A DNA stretch of 64,000 bases from Bdellovibrio sp. SKB1291214. Lineage in GTDB: Bacteria; Bdellovibrionota; Bdellovibrionia; Bdellovibrionales; Bdellovibrionaceae. A program made the position numbers and the translations under genes. The notes under the pieces were generated by a model. That model made no database searches, was not told where the DNA came from, and saw only the letters and a list, made by a program, of their open reading frames with translations. The DNA lies in contig NZ_CP106855.1 of the NCBI RefSeq assembly GCF_002209355.2, forward strand, positions 434,001 through 498,000, given 5' to 3'. Positions within the stretch are counted from its first letter, which is position 1. Every line of letters begins with the position of its first letter. This document shows, piece by piece, positions 9,296-18,127 of the stretch.

Positions 9296-9550
9296 TTATT
9301 CTTTTAACATCTGATCCAGCTTGCCTTCTTCGTCGAGAGCTTTCAAATCTGTGTAGCCGCCGACAAGTTTGCCATTGATCAGAATGATAGGAACTGTTCT
9401 CCACCCTGTTTCATTTTTGATGCGATCAATTTCTTCGGGTTTATCAGTAAGATCGATAACGTCGTACTTGATACCTTTGTTATCCATGAAGGTTGTCGCA
9501 CGATCACAATATGGACATGGATTTTTCTTATACATAAGCACTTTAGCCAT
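9296..9550 (-). CDS. grxC: Glutaredoxin (GrxC/Grx3 type)
   Basis: 84-residue dithiol glutaredoxin, the usual full length. It has the CPYC active site (residues 12-15), the TVP cis-proline motif (WRTVPIILING) and the glutathione-binding GGYTDL motif. It reduces disulfides and glutathionylated proteins in the cytoplasm using GSH. ATG 9550 has an AGAGGTG ribosome site. It stands alone, divergent from the methyltransferase gene at 9614 across 63 bases. A small hairpin (GGAAC...GTTCC, about 9273-9289) follows its stop but lacks a T run. Confidence 0.95.
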   Translation of the reverse strand: MAKVLMYKKNPCPYCDRATTFMDNKGIKYDVIDLTDKPEEIDRIKNETGWRTVPIILINGKLVGGYTDLKALDEEGKLDQMLKE

Positions 9551-9613
9551 GTGACACCTCTTTCTCTTTTATTTTTGACATAGACACCATAAAAGGTAAA
9601 GGTTGGAAGCATT

Positions 9614-10267
9614 ATGAAGTGTGTACTTTGCGAAAACCCAGACTCAGCCCGTTTCAAGGTGATAAAAAAACCTGAGCGTAGTTATTATCACTGCAATAGC
9701 TGTGACTTGATATTTATGGCCCCTGAGGATCGCATGTCTGCCATCGACGAAAAGGCGCGCTATGATCAGCACCAAAATGAAGATCAAGCGGGTTACCGAG
9801 CGTTTTTAGCTCCGCTGATGAAGGATGTGGAAGAGTACACAGCTAAATCAGGCAAATCTTCAAATGACATGCACTTGCTTGATTACGGCTGTGGTCCCAC
9901 AGCTTTTTTAGGCGCGTGCTTTGTCTCAAAGGACTATCAGGTCACAAATTACGATTTGTATTATCAGCCTGATCAAGACGCTCTAAAAAAATCCTATAAC
10001 ATCGTCACTAGCACTGAAGTGTGGGAGCATTTTCACAACCCCAAGATCGACATCGAAACTCAGCTGCGCACTTTAAAACCTGGTGGCCTCCTTGCAGTGA
10101 TGACCTCCGCTCATAAAGGCGAAGCTCACTTCCATGATTGGCATTACCGCCGCGATGTTTCTCATGTCTCGTTTTTCTCTGACAAAACGATGCAGTGGTT
10201 TGCCCAAAAATATAATATGAAAACCGTCAAAGCTAAAAGCCCCTACTGGGTCTTTAAAAAGCAGTGA
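9614..10267 (+). CDS. SAM-dependent methyltransferase with N-terminal zinc-finger-like cysteines
   Basis: 217-residue cytosolic class I methyltransferase (Methyltransf_23-like). An N-terminal CVLC ... CNSCDLIF pair (residues 3-34) looks like a small zinc ribbon, typical of this family. The SAM-binding motif I is LLDYGCGPTAFLG (about residue 90) and motif II is VTSTEVWEHFHNP, with LKPGGLLAVMTS after it. Substrate unknown; relatives act on sugars, lipids or small metabolites. ATG 9614 follows a GGAAG site. It is convergent with the MepA gene, 13 bases apart. Confidence 0.88.
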   Translation: MKCVLCENPDSARFKVIKKPERSYYHCNSCDLIFMAPEDRMSAIDEKARYDQHQNEDQAGYRAFLAPLMKDVEEYTAKSGKSSNDMHLLDYGCGPTAFLGACFVSKDYQVTNYDLYYQPDQDALKKSYNIVTSTEVWEHFHNPKIDIETQLRTLKPGGLLAVMTSAHKGEAHFHDWHYRRDVSHVSFFSDKTMQWFAQKYNMKTVKAKSPYWVFKKQ

Positions 10268-10280
10268 GTGGTCGCAGTCA

Positions 10281-11039
10281 TCAATCACCGCATCCAGTGA
10301 CATCGGCAATTTCATTTTGTTGAATGCAATCTTTATAAAAAGGCGAGCAGCGCAAGCGCAGATGGAAATGAGTGTCGTGACCTACGGTCGGCCATAACCT
10401 GCGCAAAATTTCTCGATCTAATGGATTCCCTAGCAGGCCTTGAGCTTTCGCCCATTCACAAAGATAAGTCTTCAATGTGGGATGAATAAAAATCATATAC
10501 ACGGCAGGCGGTGATTTTCCATTCACATCGATTTGCTGTGAAACCAAAATCCTCCAGAAATCCCAATTTTTCTGAGGATTAAACTTTTCAGTCACCATTC
10601 CATTTTCATCAAGGACGGATTCATACTTGGTCTGACCCATAAAATAAACGTCGCCGTCTAATCCATTTTGATGGGACTTGTGAGGGCCATAGGGTCCACC
10701 GTGCTCCAAGGCGATACTTGCGATATGGACTTTATAATTCGGGGAAAAATGTTCTACGTAAAAGGCGCTGGCATTTTTTAAAAGCGAGATCATCATGCCC
10801 GCTCCCCACCCGGTTTCAGCAGAGTTGACTCGTATAAATCCATCACCGGATTCTGGTAAAAGCACTCCGTCTTGCAGGCTTCCATATTGATTGGTTATTG
10901 TTCCATCAGGGTTTTTTATACTGCGTGTTTGGGCGGGTCCTACCGCATGACCTGGTCCCGACAGATCAATCCAAGAACTGTCGGCGAAAGCACCCGAGAA
11001 GCAAAGGACAATAAGGCTTAAAAGGAAAACCGCTTTCAT
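10281..11039 (-). CDS. mepA: MepA-type murein endopeptidase (peptidase M74)
   Basis: 252-residue zinc endopeptidase of the penicillin-insensitive MepA family, which cuts D-Ala-meso-DAP (and LD-) crosslinks in the periplasm. Signal peptide: KAVFLLSLIVLCFSGAFA. Zinc and catalytic motifs are present: HKSHQNGLDGDVYF (H-x5-D pattern) and GHDTHFHLRLRCSP near the C-terminus, plus conserved LYGLQ-like GSLQDG. The start was placed at ATG 11039 to give a normal signal peptide; the frame extends to 11087 with other ATGs at 11060 and 11087, none with a good ribosome site. A TATAAT hexamer sits 6 bases before ATG 11039, so a leaderless transcript is possible. In a predator such enzymes can also serve prey-wall remodelling (inference). 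Confidence 0.88.
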   Translation of the reverse strand: MKAVFLLSLIVLCFSGAFADSSWIDLSGPGHAVGPAQTRSIKNPDGTITNQYGSLQDGVLLPESGDGFIRVNSAETGWGAGMMISLLKNASAFYVEHFSPNYKVHIASIALEHGGPYGPHKSHQNGLDGDVYFMGQTKYESVLDENGMVTEKFNPQKNWDFWRILVSQQIDVNGKSPPAVYMIFIHPTLKTYLCEWAKAQGLLGNPLDREILRRLWPTVGHDTHFHLRLRCSPFYKDCIQQNEIADVTGCGD

Positions 11040-11120
11040 GAATCTATTATAAGACTTCATGTCCACAATGAAACCCACCGAAGGCATGTTTAATTACAAA
11101 ATATTTTTAATTAGACGCGG

Positions 11121-12188
11121 CTACTGACGTAGCTCCGTCCGTAAAGACATCTCATGGGGAACTGCAAAAAACTTAGCAACCCCTTCAAGCATTTCGTCGA
11201 CGTTGCGAGCTTTCGCACACACTCCCGTCAAGGCATTACCGAATGCCAACCACACGCTGGTTGTGCGCACATAAAAGCGCACCTTTCTCATGGCCAGGTC
11301 TTCCCCGAAATAATGACGACAACGCTCGATAAGTTTAATCAGAACTCGTCCGTATTCAGCGCCTTCTTCCTCTGCAGAGCGTGGGGCTTTAAGGCCTCCT
11401 TTGCCGGCTGGAGGCGCAAAGCCAAGTTCCTCACCCAATTGCCACAACATCCAGGGGCGAGCCGCCAATCCGCGACCCGCCATCGCCATGTCACAGCCCG
11501 TCTCCTTTAACATCATCATCGCATCTTCGACGGTTTGCACATCACCATTGCCAATGACCGGGAAATCCACTGCCGCGTGCAAAAGTTTGATCTGCTCCCA
11601 ATCTGCCCAACCACGTCGTTTTTGCGCAGCAGTTCTAGGATGCAAGCAAACCCAGGAAGCCCCCGAATTTCTTAAACCGCCAACAAAGGTTAGCAACTCA
11701 TCCAGTTCTTTTGTCGAACCCACCGCGCGCAGTTTTACACTGACGGGTACGGAGGAATTTTTGACAGTCATGCGCACCACTTCAGCTGCATAATTCGGAT
11801 CACCCATCAGGGCGACACCATAATTGTGCTTTAAAGCTTTTTGCACAGGACAACCCATGTTGATGTCGATAGCTTCAGCTCCCCACTCGATCAAACGTTT
11901 TACGCTGTCTGCGATGGCTTGCTCTTCGTTACCAAGAATTTGGGGAACAAGGCCCGGCTCATGGGCCGCCCGCATAGTTTCAGGAGTTGTTTCTAAGTTT
12001 TCGCCGGGGATACGACGAGAGTTTAACATCTCTGTTGGCCAAATCGTGTAAGCACCATCGGGTAAATACTCGCGCATCACTTCACGCAAAGCCACGTGGG
12101 TCAGGCCCACCATGGGGGCCAAACACAAAGGAAAATTAACTTTGCCATCAAGAATGGGTCTATGCAGACCTAGCTTTACAGAATTCAT
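11121..12188 (-). CDS. dus: tRNA-dihydrouridine synthase
   Basis: 355-residue FMN-dependent Dus enzyme that reduces uridine to dihydrouridine in the tRNA D-loop using NADPH. Visible motifs: substrate/FMN motif LAPMVGLTHVALR (start of barrel), INMGCPVQKA with the catalytic Cys (about residue 110), VSVKLRAVG, HPRTAAQKRRGWADW, and IGNGDVQTVEDA, followed by GCDMAMAGRGLAARPW. INMGCP is more like DusB than DusA or DusC, but the rest diverges, so no letter is given. ATG 12188 follows AAGAGAG; the frame starting at 12203 lies in the preceding terminator. The C-terminal helical domain is present, so the gene looks intact. Confidence 0.93.
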   Translation of the reverse strand: MNSVKLGLHRPILDGKVNFPLCLAPMVGLTHVALREVMREYLPDGAYTIWPTEMLNSRRIPGENLETTPETMRAAHEPGLVPQILGNEEQAIADSVKRLIEWGAEAIDINMGCPVQKALKHNYGVALMGDPNYAAEVVRMTVKNSSVPVSVKLRAVGSTKELDELLTFVGGLRNSGASWVCLHPRTAAQKRRGWADWEQIKLLHAAVDFPVIGNGDVQTVEDAMMMLKETGCDMAMAGRGLAARPWMLWQLGEELGFAPPAGKGGLKAPRSAEEEGAEYGRVLIKLIERCRHYFGEDLAMRKVRFYVRTTSVWLAFGNALTGVCAKARNVDEMLEGVAKFFAVPHEMSLRTELRQ

Positions 12189-12200
12189 ACTCTCTTTAAA

Positions 12201-12226
12201 CAAAAAGACTCCCAGGTGGGAGTCTT
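12201..12226 (-). terminator. Intrinsic terminator after the DUF6580 gene
   Basis: A perfect 10-base inverted repeat (AAGACTCCCA / TGGGAGTCTT) with a two-base centre, followed on the minus strand by TTTTTG. It closes the minus-strand run 16571-12258 just before dus. Confidence 0.85.
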
Positions 12227-12257
12227 AGTAATTCATTCTCATTATCGAATGACTTAA

Positions 12258-12776
12258 TTAAACCAGTTTTGCATTTGGTTGCAGAGCATACTTTTTAACA
12301 AGCTCATAACCGCCAAACATCACAGCGCAAAAGAAAATATCGCCTGCCACTTGATTTCCAAAGAACGGAATCGCAGCCACATAGCACTCCACCAATCCTT
12401 GAGCGGTTGGTGCATACATGCCACCCATGATCCAAACACCAAAATTTGAAACCAAGAAGAACACAGAGCTTGCTGCTAAAGAAAGTCCGCCGATGCGAGC
12501 CACTGATTTTTTTTCAGTCAGGAACCAACCCATCATCACGATCAACGCGAAACCCGCATAAACGAAGAATGTCGTATTGTGGAAACCACCCAATACCAAA
12601 TCGCTAAGCGCCAGCGCTGCCATCGGCACCAAGAGCGATTGCTTTTTGTCATTGAAATAAGCGCCACCGAACAAAGCCATGGCACCAATTGCAGTGAAAT
12701 TCCAAGGATGCGGAATCAGACGAGAAAAGGCCGCAGCCAAAACCATTACTGTTAATATGATCATGCGTGTAGTCAT
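12258..12776 (-). CDS. DUF6580-type multipass membrane protein (ECF S-component-like)
   Basis: 172-residue inner-membrane protein with five or six hydrophobic segments. It carries the family features PHPWNFTAIGAMALFGGAYF near the N-terminus, ALSDLVLGG, and a C-terminal GDIFFCAVMFGGYE segment. The family is predicted to be a substrate-binding membrane component similar to S subunits of ECF vitamin transporters; no ligand is known. It follows acs by 13 bases and ends at a strong terminator, so it is the last gene of the sulfur/acetate operon. Confidence 0.8.
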   Translation of the reverse strand: MTTRMIILTVMVLAAAFSRLIPHPWNFTAIGAMALFGGAYFNDKKQSLLVPMAALALSDLVLGGFHNTTFFVYAGFALIVMMGWFLTEKKSVARIGGLSLAASSVFFLVSNFGVWIMGGMYAPTAQGLVECYVAAIPFFGNQVAGDIFFCAVMFGGYELVKKYALQPNAKLV

Positions 12777-12789
12777 GCCCAGGAACCTA

Positions 12790-14727
12790 TCACTTGTTCA
12801 TGCGGTTGTCTACTAGCTCCTGAACCACTCCAGGCTCAGAAAGCGTGGTGATGTCACCCAGCTGATCTGGTTGATTTTCCGCGATTTTTCGCAGAATTCG
12901 ACGCATGATTTTGCCAGAACGAGTCTTAGGCAAACGCGGCGCCCACTGAATTAAGTCCGGAGTCGCAATAGGCCCAATCTCTTTGCGAACGGTCTGTACC
13001 AACTCCTTACGCAAGTCCTCAGAGGCCGCGATTCCGGTTTTCAAAGTCACATAGGCGTATATTCCCTGACCTTTGATTTCGTGAGGATAGCCCACAACAG
13101 CTGCTTCTGCGACGCTTTGATGTGCGACCAAAGCAGATTCAATTTCCGCAGTTCCCAGTCGATGACCAGAGACGTTGATGACGTCGTCCACACGCCCCGT
13201 GATCCAATAATATCCATCTTGATCGCGGCGACATCCATCACCGGTGAAATAATAGCCCGGATAAGTTGAAAAATAAGTTTCTTCAAAACGTTTGTGATCA
13301 CCAAAAACGGTGCGCATCTGACCCGGCCAAGAATCTGCAATCGCCAAAACTCCCTCACCAGCTCCGTCAATTTTCTGCCCCTCTGGTGTTAACAAATGTG
13401 GTTGCACGCCAAAGAATGGTAATGTTGCGGAACCGGGTTTTAAGGGAGTTGCTCCTGGCATCGGCGTGATCATAAAACCACCCGTTTCGGTTTGCCACCA
13501 TGTATCCATGATTGGACAACGACTATCACCGACGACTTCGTAATACCACACCCAAGCTTCAGGATTAATGGGCTCTCCCACCGTTCCTAAAATTCTTAAC
13601 GAAGAACGATCGCAGTCCTTGACCCATTTTTCCCCTTCACGCATCAAAGACCGCAATGCCGTTGGCGATGTATAAAATAAATTTACTTTATGCTTTTCTA
13701 CGATCTGCCAAAAACGCGACGGGGTTGGATAATTGGGAACGCCTTCAAAAAACAAAGTCGTCGCGGCGTTCGCCAATGGACCATACACGATGTAACTGTG
13801 CCCCGTCACCCATCCCACGTCTGCCGAGCACCAATAGATATCCTGATCGTGATAATCAAAAACATACTGATGAGTTGCGCTGGCCCACAAAAGATAACCA
13901 CCGGTCGTATGCAAAACTCCTTTGGGCTTGCCTGTTGAGCCAGACGTGTAAAGAATAAACAAAGGATCTTCCGCATCCATTTGCTCTGCTTCACATTGAT
14001 CGCTGACTCCTTGGACCATGTCGTGATACCAAACATCCAAGCCATCTTTCATTTGGACATCGATGCCGGAATATTTTACGACCAATACTTTTTGAACAAC
14101 ACTGGCTTTTTCAACGGCTTTGTCTACGTTCACTTTCAAAGGAACAGATTTACCACCTCGGAAACCCGAATCCGCCGTGATGATTATTTTAGATTTTCCG
14201 TCCCTGACACGATCGCTGATCGAGTCAGGTGCAAATCCTCCAAAGATCACCGAATGAACGGCACCTATGCGTGCGCATGCCAACATCGCATATACAGATT
14301 CCACGATCATCGGCAAATAAATGGTCACCACGTCACCTTTTTTAACGCCCATTTTTTTAAGGACGTTCGCAAAGCGACACACTTCGTGGTGAAGCTCTTT
14401 GTAGGTAATTTTCTTAGATTTTAAATTGATGTCATCGGCTTCCCAAATCAAAGCCACTTTATCTGCCTTCGTCGCCAAATGACGATCGATACAGTTATAG
14501 GAAACATTCAGTTTGCCGCCCTCGAACCATTTAATACTGACGGGTTTTTTGAAAGATGTGTTTTTAACTTTGTCCCATTTTTTAAACCAGTGCAGGCGCT
14601 CAGCTTCTTTCGCCCAAAAGCTTTCGGGGTCTTGAACAGATTGCTGATACATGTCTTTGTATTTTTGAGGCGTGATCAGTGCGTTTTTTTCAAGTGAAGG
14701 ATTGATAGGATAAACGTCTTTGTGCAT
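12790..14727 (-). CDS. acs: Acetyl-CoA synthetase
   Basis: 645-residue AMP-forming acetate-CoA ligase, full length for the family. Motifs: P-loop [28 protein letters not shown], the hinge [21 protein letters not shown], and the acetylation-controlled lysine in [17 protein letters not shown], implying possible control by a Pat/CobB-type system elsewhere. ATG 14727 follows GGAG at good distance; the longer frame uses GTG 14745 without such a site. It lies 53 bases downstream of the DUF6691 gene and 13 bases upstream of the DUF6580 gene on the same strand, so it may be co-transcribed with the sulfur genes. Confidence 0.97.
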   Translation of the reverse strand: MHKDVYPINPSLEKNALITPQKYKDMYQQSVQDPESFWAKEAERLHWFKKWDKVKNTSFKKPVSIKWFEGGKLNVSYNCIDRHLATKADKVALIWEADDINLKSKKITYKELHHEVCRFANVLKKMGVKKGDVVTIYLPMIVESVYAMLACARIGAVHSVIFGGFAPDSISDRVRDGKSKIIITADSGFRGGKSVPLKVNVDKAVEKASVVQKVLVVKYSGIDVQMKDGLDVWYHDMVQGVSDQCEAEQMDAEDPLFILYTSGSTGKPKGVLHTTGGYLLWASATHQYVFDYHDQDIYWCSADVGWVTGHSYIVYGPLANAATTLFFEGVPNYPTPSRFWQIVEKHKVNLFYTSPTALRSLMREGEKWVKDCDRSSLRILGTVGEPINPEAWVWYYEVVGDSRCPIMDTWWQTETGGFMITPMPGATPLKPGSATLPFFGVQPHLLTPEGQKIDGAGEGVLAIADSWPGQMRTVFGDHKRFEETYFSTYPGYYFTGDGCRRDQDGYYWITGRVDDVINVSGHRLGTAEIESALVAHQSVAEAAVVGYPHEIKGQGIYAYVTLKTGIAASEDLRKELVQTVRKEIGPIATPDLIQWAPRLPKTRSGKIMRRILRKIAENQPDQLGDITTLSEPGVVQELVDNRMNK

Positions 14728-14780
14728 GCGAAGCTCCTTCGTCACATTGAGCTTTTATCCTATTCTCATTTGCTTATCGG

Positions 14781-15230
14781 TCAATTCTTTTTGCGGAGCT
14801 CTTTTGATCTTTCAAAGATGCGATAGATCAACATTCCCGAGAGCATACTAAAAGTAAAAATAATTGCGGACATGGAGCCCGCACCTACTGAGGTGACCGC
14901 AGGACCGGGGCAGTATCCTGCAAGTCCCCAACCCAGTCCAAAAATCACACTTCCCACCATCAGAGGTTTCGTAATTTCCGTCGCCTGGGAGAGGTGAAAT
15001 TGTTTATCAAACAACGGAGATTTTCTGTTACGAATCGAAAAGTAAACAATCGCGTGAATGGGTACTGCGCCCAGCATAACAAACATCAAACTTGGATCCC
15101 AGTCAGGTCCCCAAGTTAAAAACGCAATCACTTTTTGTGGCTGAGTCATACCGGAAATCCCCAAGCCTATGGAAAATAAAAACCCCACAAGCAAGGCCGA
15201 CCAATTGCGCAGATTTTTGATGTGTTCCAT
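14781..15230 (-). CDS. YeeE/YedE-type sulfur transporter, second half (DUF6691)
   Basis: 149-residue membrane protein with four hydrophobic segments. It carries the YeeE/YedE signature in FSIGLGISGMTQPQKVIAFL and GLGWGLAGYCPGPAVTSVG, including the Cys in YCPGP that in YeeE takes part in thiosulfate relay. It starts directly after the stop of its partner (TAG-ATG, no gap), the standard arrangement for split YeeE/YedE pairs. With the MBL protein upstream it probably handles thiosulfate or sulfide-derived sulfur. Confidence 0.9.
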   Translation of the reverse strand: MEHIKNLRNWSALLVGFLFSIGLGISGMTQPQKVIAFLTWGPDWDPSLMFVMLGAVPIHAIVYFSIRNRKSPLFDKQFHLSQATEITKPLMVGSVIFGLGWGLAGYCPGPAVTSVGAGSMSAIIFTFSMLSGMLIYRIFERSKELRKKN

Positions 15231-15653
15231 CTACACGCCCACAATCCAGCGAAGAAAATTCGCCACCAACATTCCAGTTATCATAAAGCAAATCGTTGCG
15301 ATGATAGATCGCGGAGACATGCGCGCAACTCCACAAATGCCATGCCCACTCGTACAGCCGCTCCCCATGACAGTTCCAAATCCCACCAGCAGACCGGCCA
15401 TCAAAATCATGGCGGAATTCCTACTGGGAAGCGGTTCAAAGTATGCTGGATTTTTAAGTGTCAAAACTATGCCACCCGTGATCATGCCGATAACAAAAAA
15501 CAGACGCCAGAAATAATCCGATTTGTTGTAAGTGAAAAGGCCGTTTAAAATACCACTGATCCCAGTCACTCGACCGTTCAAAATCAGAAAAAGTGCCGTC
15601 GCAAGTCCAATGACCGCTCCGCCCCCTAAAGCCATTAAGATATTCTCTTGCAT
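15231..15653 (-). CDS. YeeE/YedE-type sulfur transporter, first half
   Basis: 140-residue membrane protein with the family motif NGRVTGISGILNGL and, in the second half, GFGTVMGSGCTSGHGICGVAR, which supplies the conserved cysteines. It forms the other half of the transporter with the gene downstream. ATG 15653 follows GGGAGGA at 6 bases; an upstream ATG at 15668 has no such site. It lies 51 bases after the MBL-fold gene. Transport of thiosulfate or persulfide sulfur is inferred from YeeE work and operon context. Confidence 0.9.
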   Translation of the reverse strand: MQENILMALGGGAVIGLATALFLILNGRVTGISGILNGLFTYNKSDYFWRLFFVIGMITGGIVLTLKNPAYFEPLPSRNSAMILMAGLLVGFGTVMGSGCTSGHGICGVARMSPRSIIATICFMITGMLVANFLRWIVGV

Positions 15654-15704
15654 AAAAAATCCTCCCAAGGTGGATTTACTAAACGCAGCTTCCCGGTGAA
15701 AATA

Positions 15705-16571
15705 TTAAGTCAGAATCGGAATTTTCAAAAAACGTTTGCCGTGAGCATCTGATTCTGGCAAGTGTCCCGCCCGAATATTGATCTGCAAACTAGGAAGCAA
15801 CAATTTGGGTGTTGGCAGAGTCGCATCACGCTTTGTACGGAACTCTACGTATTGCTCCTCTGTCGTGGTGCTCGTCAGCTGAATGTTTTTTGATTTTTCG
15901 TCAGCGACGGAAGTTTGACACAAAATCTGACGGCCGCCGGGTTGATAATCATGGCAGACAAAAATTCGTGTCGTTTCTGGCAAAGAATAAATTTTTGCAG
16001 TGATCGAGTGATAAAGCTCTTTCGCTGAACCGCCTGGGAAGTCACAACGGCCCGTTCCTGAATCCGGCATAAACAATGTATCACCACAAAACAAAGCATT
16101 ATCAAAAAGGTATGAAGCGCAAGCCGGCGTGTGTCCCGGCGTGAATAAGACCTTAAAAGAGATCGTTCCCGCATTCACCGTTTCGTTATCCTTAAACAAG
16201 CGATCAAAAACTTTTCCGTGAACATCTGTGGACTTTTCATCCAAGCCATAGAGATCCCGCCAGATTTTTTGTACGACAGTGATACGTTCACCGATACAGA
16301 GTGGCGCCTCGGGGAATCGTTCTTTAAAGAACTGTGCTCCCGTCACATGGTCGGCATGAACGTGGGTTTCAAGGATCATTTTAGGCTGAAGATTCATTTC
16401 TTGAATATAGGCCAGTACCGCCTCGGAGGATTTGTTGGAAAATTTGGAAGCTGCCGGGTCATAATCCCACACCGGATCGATCACCACCGCATCAAGACTT
16501 GCCGGATCGTGAACAACATAGGTCATAGTCGACGTTGCAGGATCAAAGAAGTTCTTAATCTCAATGGACAT
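15705..16571 (-). CDS. MBL-fold hydrolase, persulfide dioxygenase/ETHE1-like (BigR-operon type)
   Basis: 288-residue metallo-beta-lactamase-fold protein. Metal motifs: ETHVHADHVTG (about residues 68-78), FTPGHTPACASYL, CGDTLFMPDSGTGRCDF and VCHDYQPGG. The GDTLF...GTGRCDFPGG pattern is typical of the ETHE1-like group that oxidises glutathione persulfide to sulfite. Unlike some relatives there is no fused rhodanese domain. First gene of a minus-strand run with two YeeE/YedE halves, supporting sulfide or thiosulfate handling. CGGAGA precedes the ATG. Iron-dioxygenase versus plain hydrolase cannot be decided from sequence. Confidence 0.87.
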   Translation of the reverse strand: MSIEIKNFFDPATSTMTYVVHDPASLDAVVIDPVWDYDPAASKFSNKSSEAVLAYIQEMNLQPKMILETHVHADHVTGAQFFKERFPEAPLCIGERITVVQKIWRDLYGLDEKSTDVHGKVFDRLFKDNETVNAGTISFKVLFTPGHTPACASYLFDNALFCGDTLFMPDSGTGRCDFPGGSAKELYHSITAKIYSLPETTRIFVCHDYQPGGRQILCQTSVADEKSKNIQLTSTTTEEQYVEFRTKRDATLPTPKLLLPSLQINIRAGHLPESDAHGKRFLKIPILT

Positions 16572-16660
16572 GGGGTCTCCGATTTGTAGTGTAAAACAAT
16601 TCTAGAGGTAGGGCCTTACTTTGGGTAGCAAGCCTGCGTCAGGCCTGATACAGTGATTTC

Positions 16661-18001
16661 ATGAACAACTTTTCAGACTTTGCCCTTATTCCATCTTTGA
16701 CAAAAACCCTGACTGCATTGCGCATCACCAAGCCCACTGAAATCCAGAAAAACACGATTCCACTCTTGATGAGCGGCCAATCTGTAGTGGGTATTTCAGA
16801 AACCGGTAGCGGTAAAACATTGGCTTACGCTTTGCCAATGTTACACCTTCTAAAATCTTTGGAAGAGGAAGGCCATCCGGTGACGGCAGAGGCCTCTCCA
16901 CGGGCCGTTGTTTTAGTTCCAACTCGCGAATTGGGCGAACAAGTTTCCAAAGTCTTTAAGAAATTGACTCATGACACTCGCCTGCGTGTCCGTCCCGCCC
17001 TGGGTGGTATGGCTATGGAGCAAGCGAAAAGAAATGTCTCTGGTGTTTTTGAAATCTTACTGGCAACTCCGGGCCGATTGTCCCAATTAATGGATTTAGA
17101 TCAAATCAATCTGACTGACGTTTGTATGTTAGTTTTCGATGAAGCCGATCAAATGATGGATCAAGGATTCTTGGATTTGTCGAACAAAGCCTACTACGCT
17201 TGTCCACAAGACGTTCAAACAGCGATGTTTTCTGCAACGATGTCCCCGACTGTTCAGGATTTGATGGAAGAGATTTTTTCCAGCGCAGAGCTTGTTAAAA
17301 GCTCAGGCAGCGGGAAAGTCGTTAAAACTTTGACGACGAAGAATCTGACTGTCAAAGATGGCAATCGTTGGGAGCAATTGGATCGCATCTTAAAACAAAA
17401 AGTTGAAGGTGGAACAATCCTTTTTGCCAACACTCGCGAGCAAGTTGATAAGATCGCGCAGGAGATGGAAGCGAAGGGTTATAAGGTCGCACTCTACCGT
17501 GGCGAAATGGAAAAAAGCGATCGTAGATCCAACTTAAAGAAATTCACCAATGGCGAAATCAAATTCTTGGTAGCGACTGATTTAGCGGGCCGTGGTTTGG
17601 ATATCGAAAATGTCGATCGCGTGATCAACTATCACCTTCCGAAACAAATGGACAATTATCTTCACCGCGCTGGTCGTACAGCCCGTGCCGGTCGCGAAGG
17701 AACTGTAATCAACCTTGTCACGGAACGTGATGAGCCGTTGATCAGCAAACTTGAGGGCCGTAAATCAGACAACTACGATCGCTCCAAATACAACTCGCAC
17801 CCACGTGCTCAAGGCAGACCAGGTTCAGCTCTAGGTAAAAAATCTGCACACAAACCTGGCGACAAAAAACCAATGAAGGGAAAACCAAAGTCTGGAAAGC
17901 CAGCTCCTGGTAAAAAACCATCGGCAGGCAAACCTGCTGCGGGCAGCAAACCCGCAGGAGCAAAACCAGCTTCCCGCAAATCCCCGTTCAAAAAACGCTA
18001 A
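16661..18001 (+). CDS. DEAD-box RNA helicase with basic low-complexity tail
   Basis: 446 residues. Helicase core in order: Q motif (ITKPTEIQKNTIPLL), I SETGSGKT, Ia PTRELGEQV, Ib ATPGRL, II DEAD in VFDEADQMMD, III SAT, IV ILFANTREQ, V ATDLAGRGLDIENV and VI HRAGRTARAG. All catalytic motifs are intact. The last 75 residues are disordered and rich in K, P, G, A (GKP and KPA units), like the RNA-binding tails of RhlE/CsdA helicases that act in ribosome assembly or cold adaptation. Which subgroup cannot be fixed. The start at 16661 has only a weak ribosome site. It ends just before a long palindrome and a shared terminator. Confidence 0.95.
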   Translation: MNNFSDFALIPSLTKTLTALRITKPTEIQKNTIPLLMSGQSVVGISETGSGKTLAYALPMLHLLKSLEEEGHPVTAEASPRAVVLVPTRELGEQVSKVFKKLTHDTRLRVRPALGGMAMEQAKRNVSGVFEILLATPGRLSQLMDLDQINLTDVCMLVFDEADQMMDQGFLDLSNKAYYACPQDVQTAMFSATMSPTVQDLMEEIFSSAELVKSSGSGKVVKTLTTKNLTVKDGNRWEQLDRILKQKVEGGTILFANTREQVDKIAQEMEAKGYKVALYRGEMEKSDRRSNLKKFTNGEIKFLVATDLAGRGLDIENVDRVINYHLPKQMDNYLHRAGRTARAGREGTVINLVTERDEPLISKLEGRKSDNYDRSKYNSHPRAQGRPGSALGKKSAHKPGDKKPMKGKPKSGKPAPGKKPSAGKPAAGSKPAGAKPASRKSPFKKR

Positions 18002-18011
18002 TCCCAAAAGA

Positions 18012-18060
18012 TGCCAGGTCCTATTTCTTCGCGCAATGCGCGAAGAAATAGGACCTGGCA
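18012..18060. repeat. Long perfect palindrome, 24-base arms
   Basis: The arm TGCCAGGTCCTATTTCTTCG plus CGCA (18012-18035) is repeated in inverted form at 18037-18060 with a single base between. It sits between the helicase stop and the shared helicase/dnaK terminator. It is far longer than needed for termination and its outer bases (TGCCAGG / CCTGGCA) resemble REP/BIME-type palindromes. No second copy was noticed in the window. Confidence 0.85.
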
Positions 18061-18065
18061 CCAAA

Positions 18066-18106
18066 AAAAAGCCCCTGGGTTTCCCAAGGGGCTTTTTGGT
18101 TTTTTA
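18066..18106. terminator. Bidirectional terminator between helicase and dnaK
   Basis: Hairpin AAAAAGCCCC-TGGG / CCCA-AGGGGCTTTTT with A run on the left and T runs (TTTTTGGTTTTTT) on the right, suited to end both the plus-strand helicase and the minus-strand dnaK transcripts. Confidence 0.9.
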
Positions 18107-18127
18107 CAAGTTTTCGAACAAGAATGA

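Noticed and set aside
13981-14424. 147-residue frame on the plus strand inside acs
   Set aside because: Shadow of acs, rich in His/Phe/Asn as expected from the antisense of a conserved enzyme.
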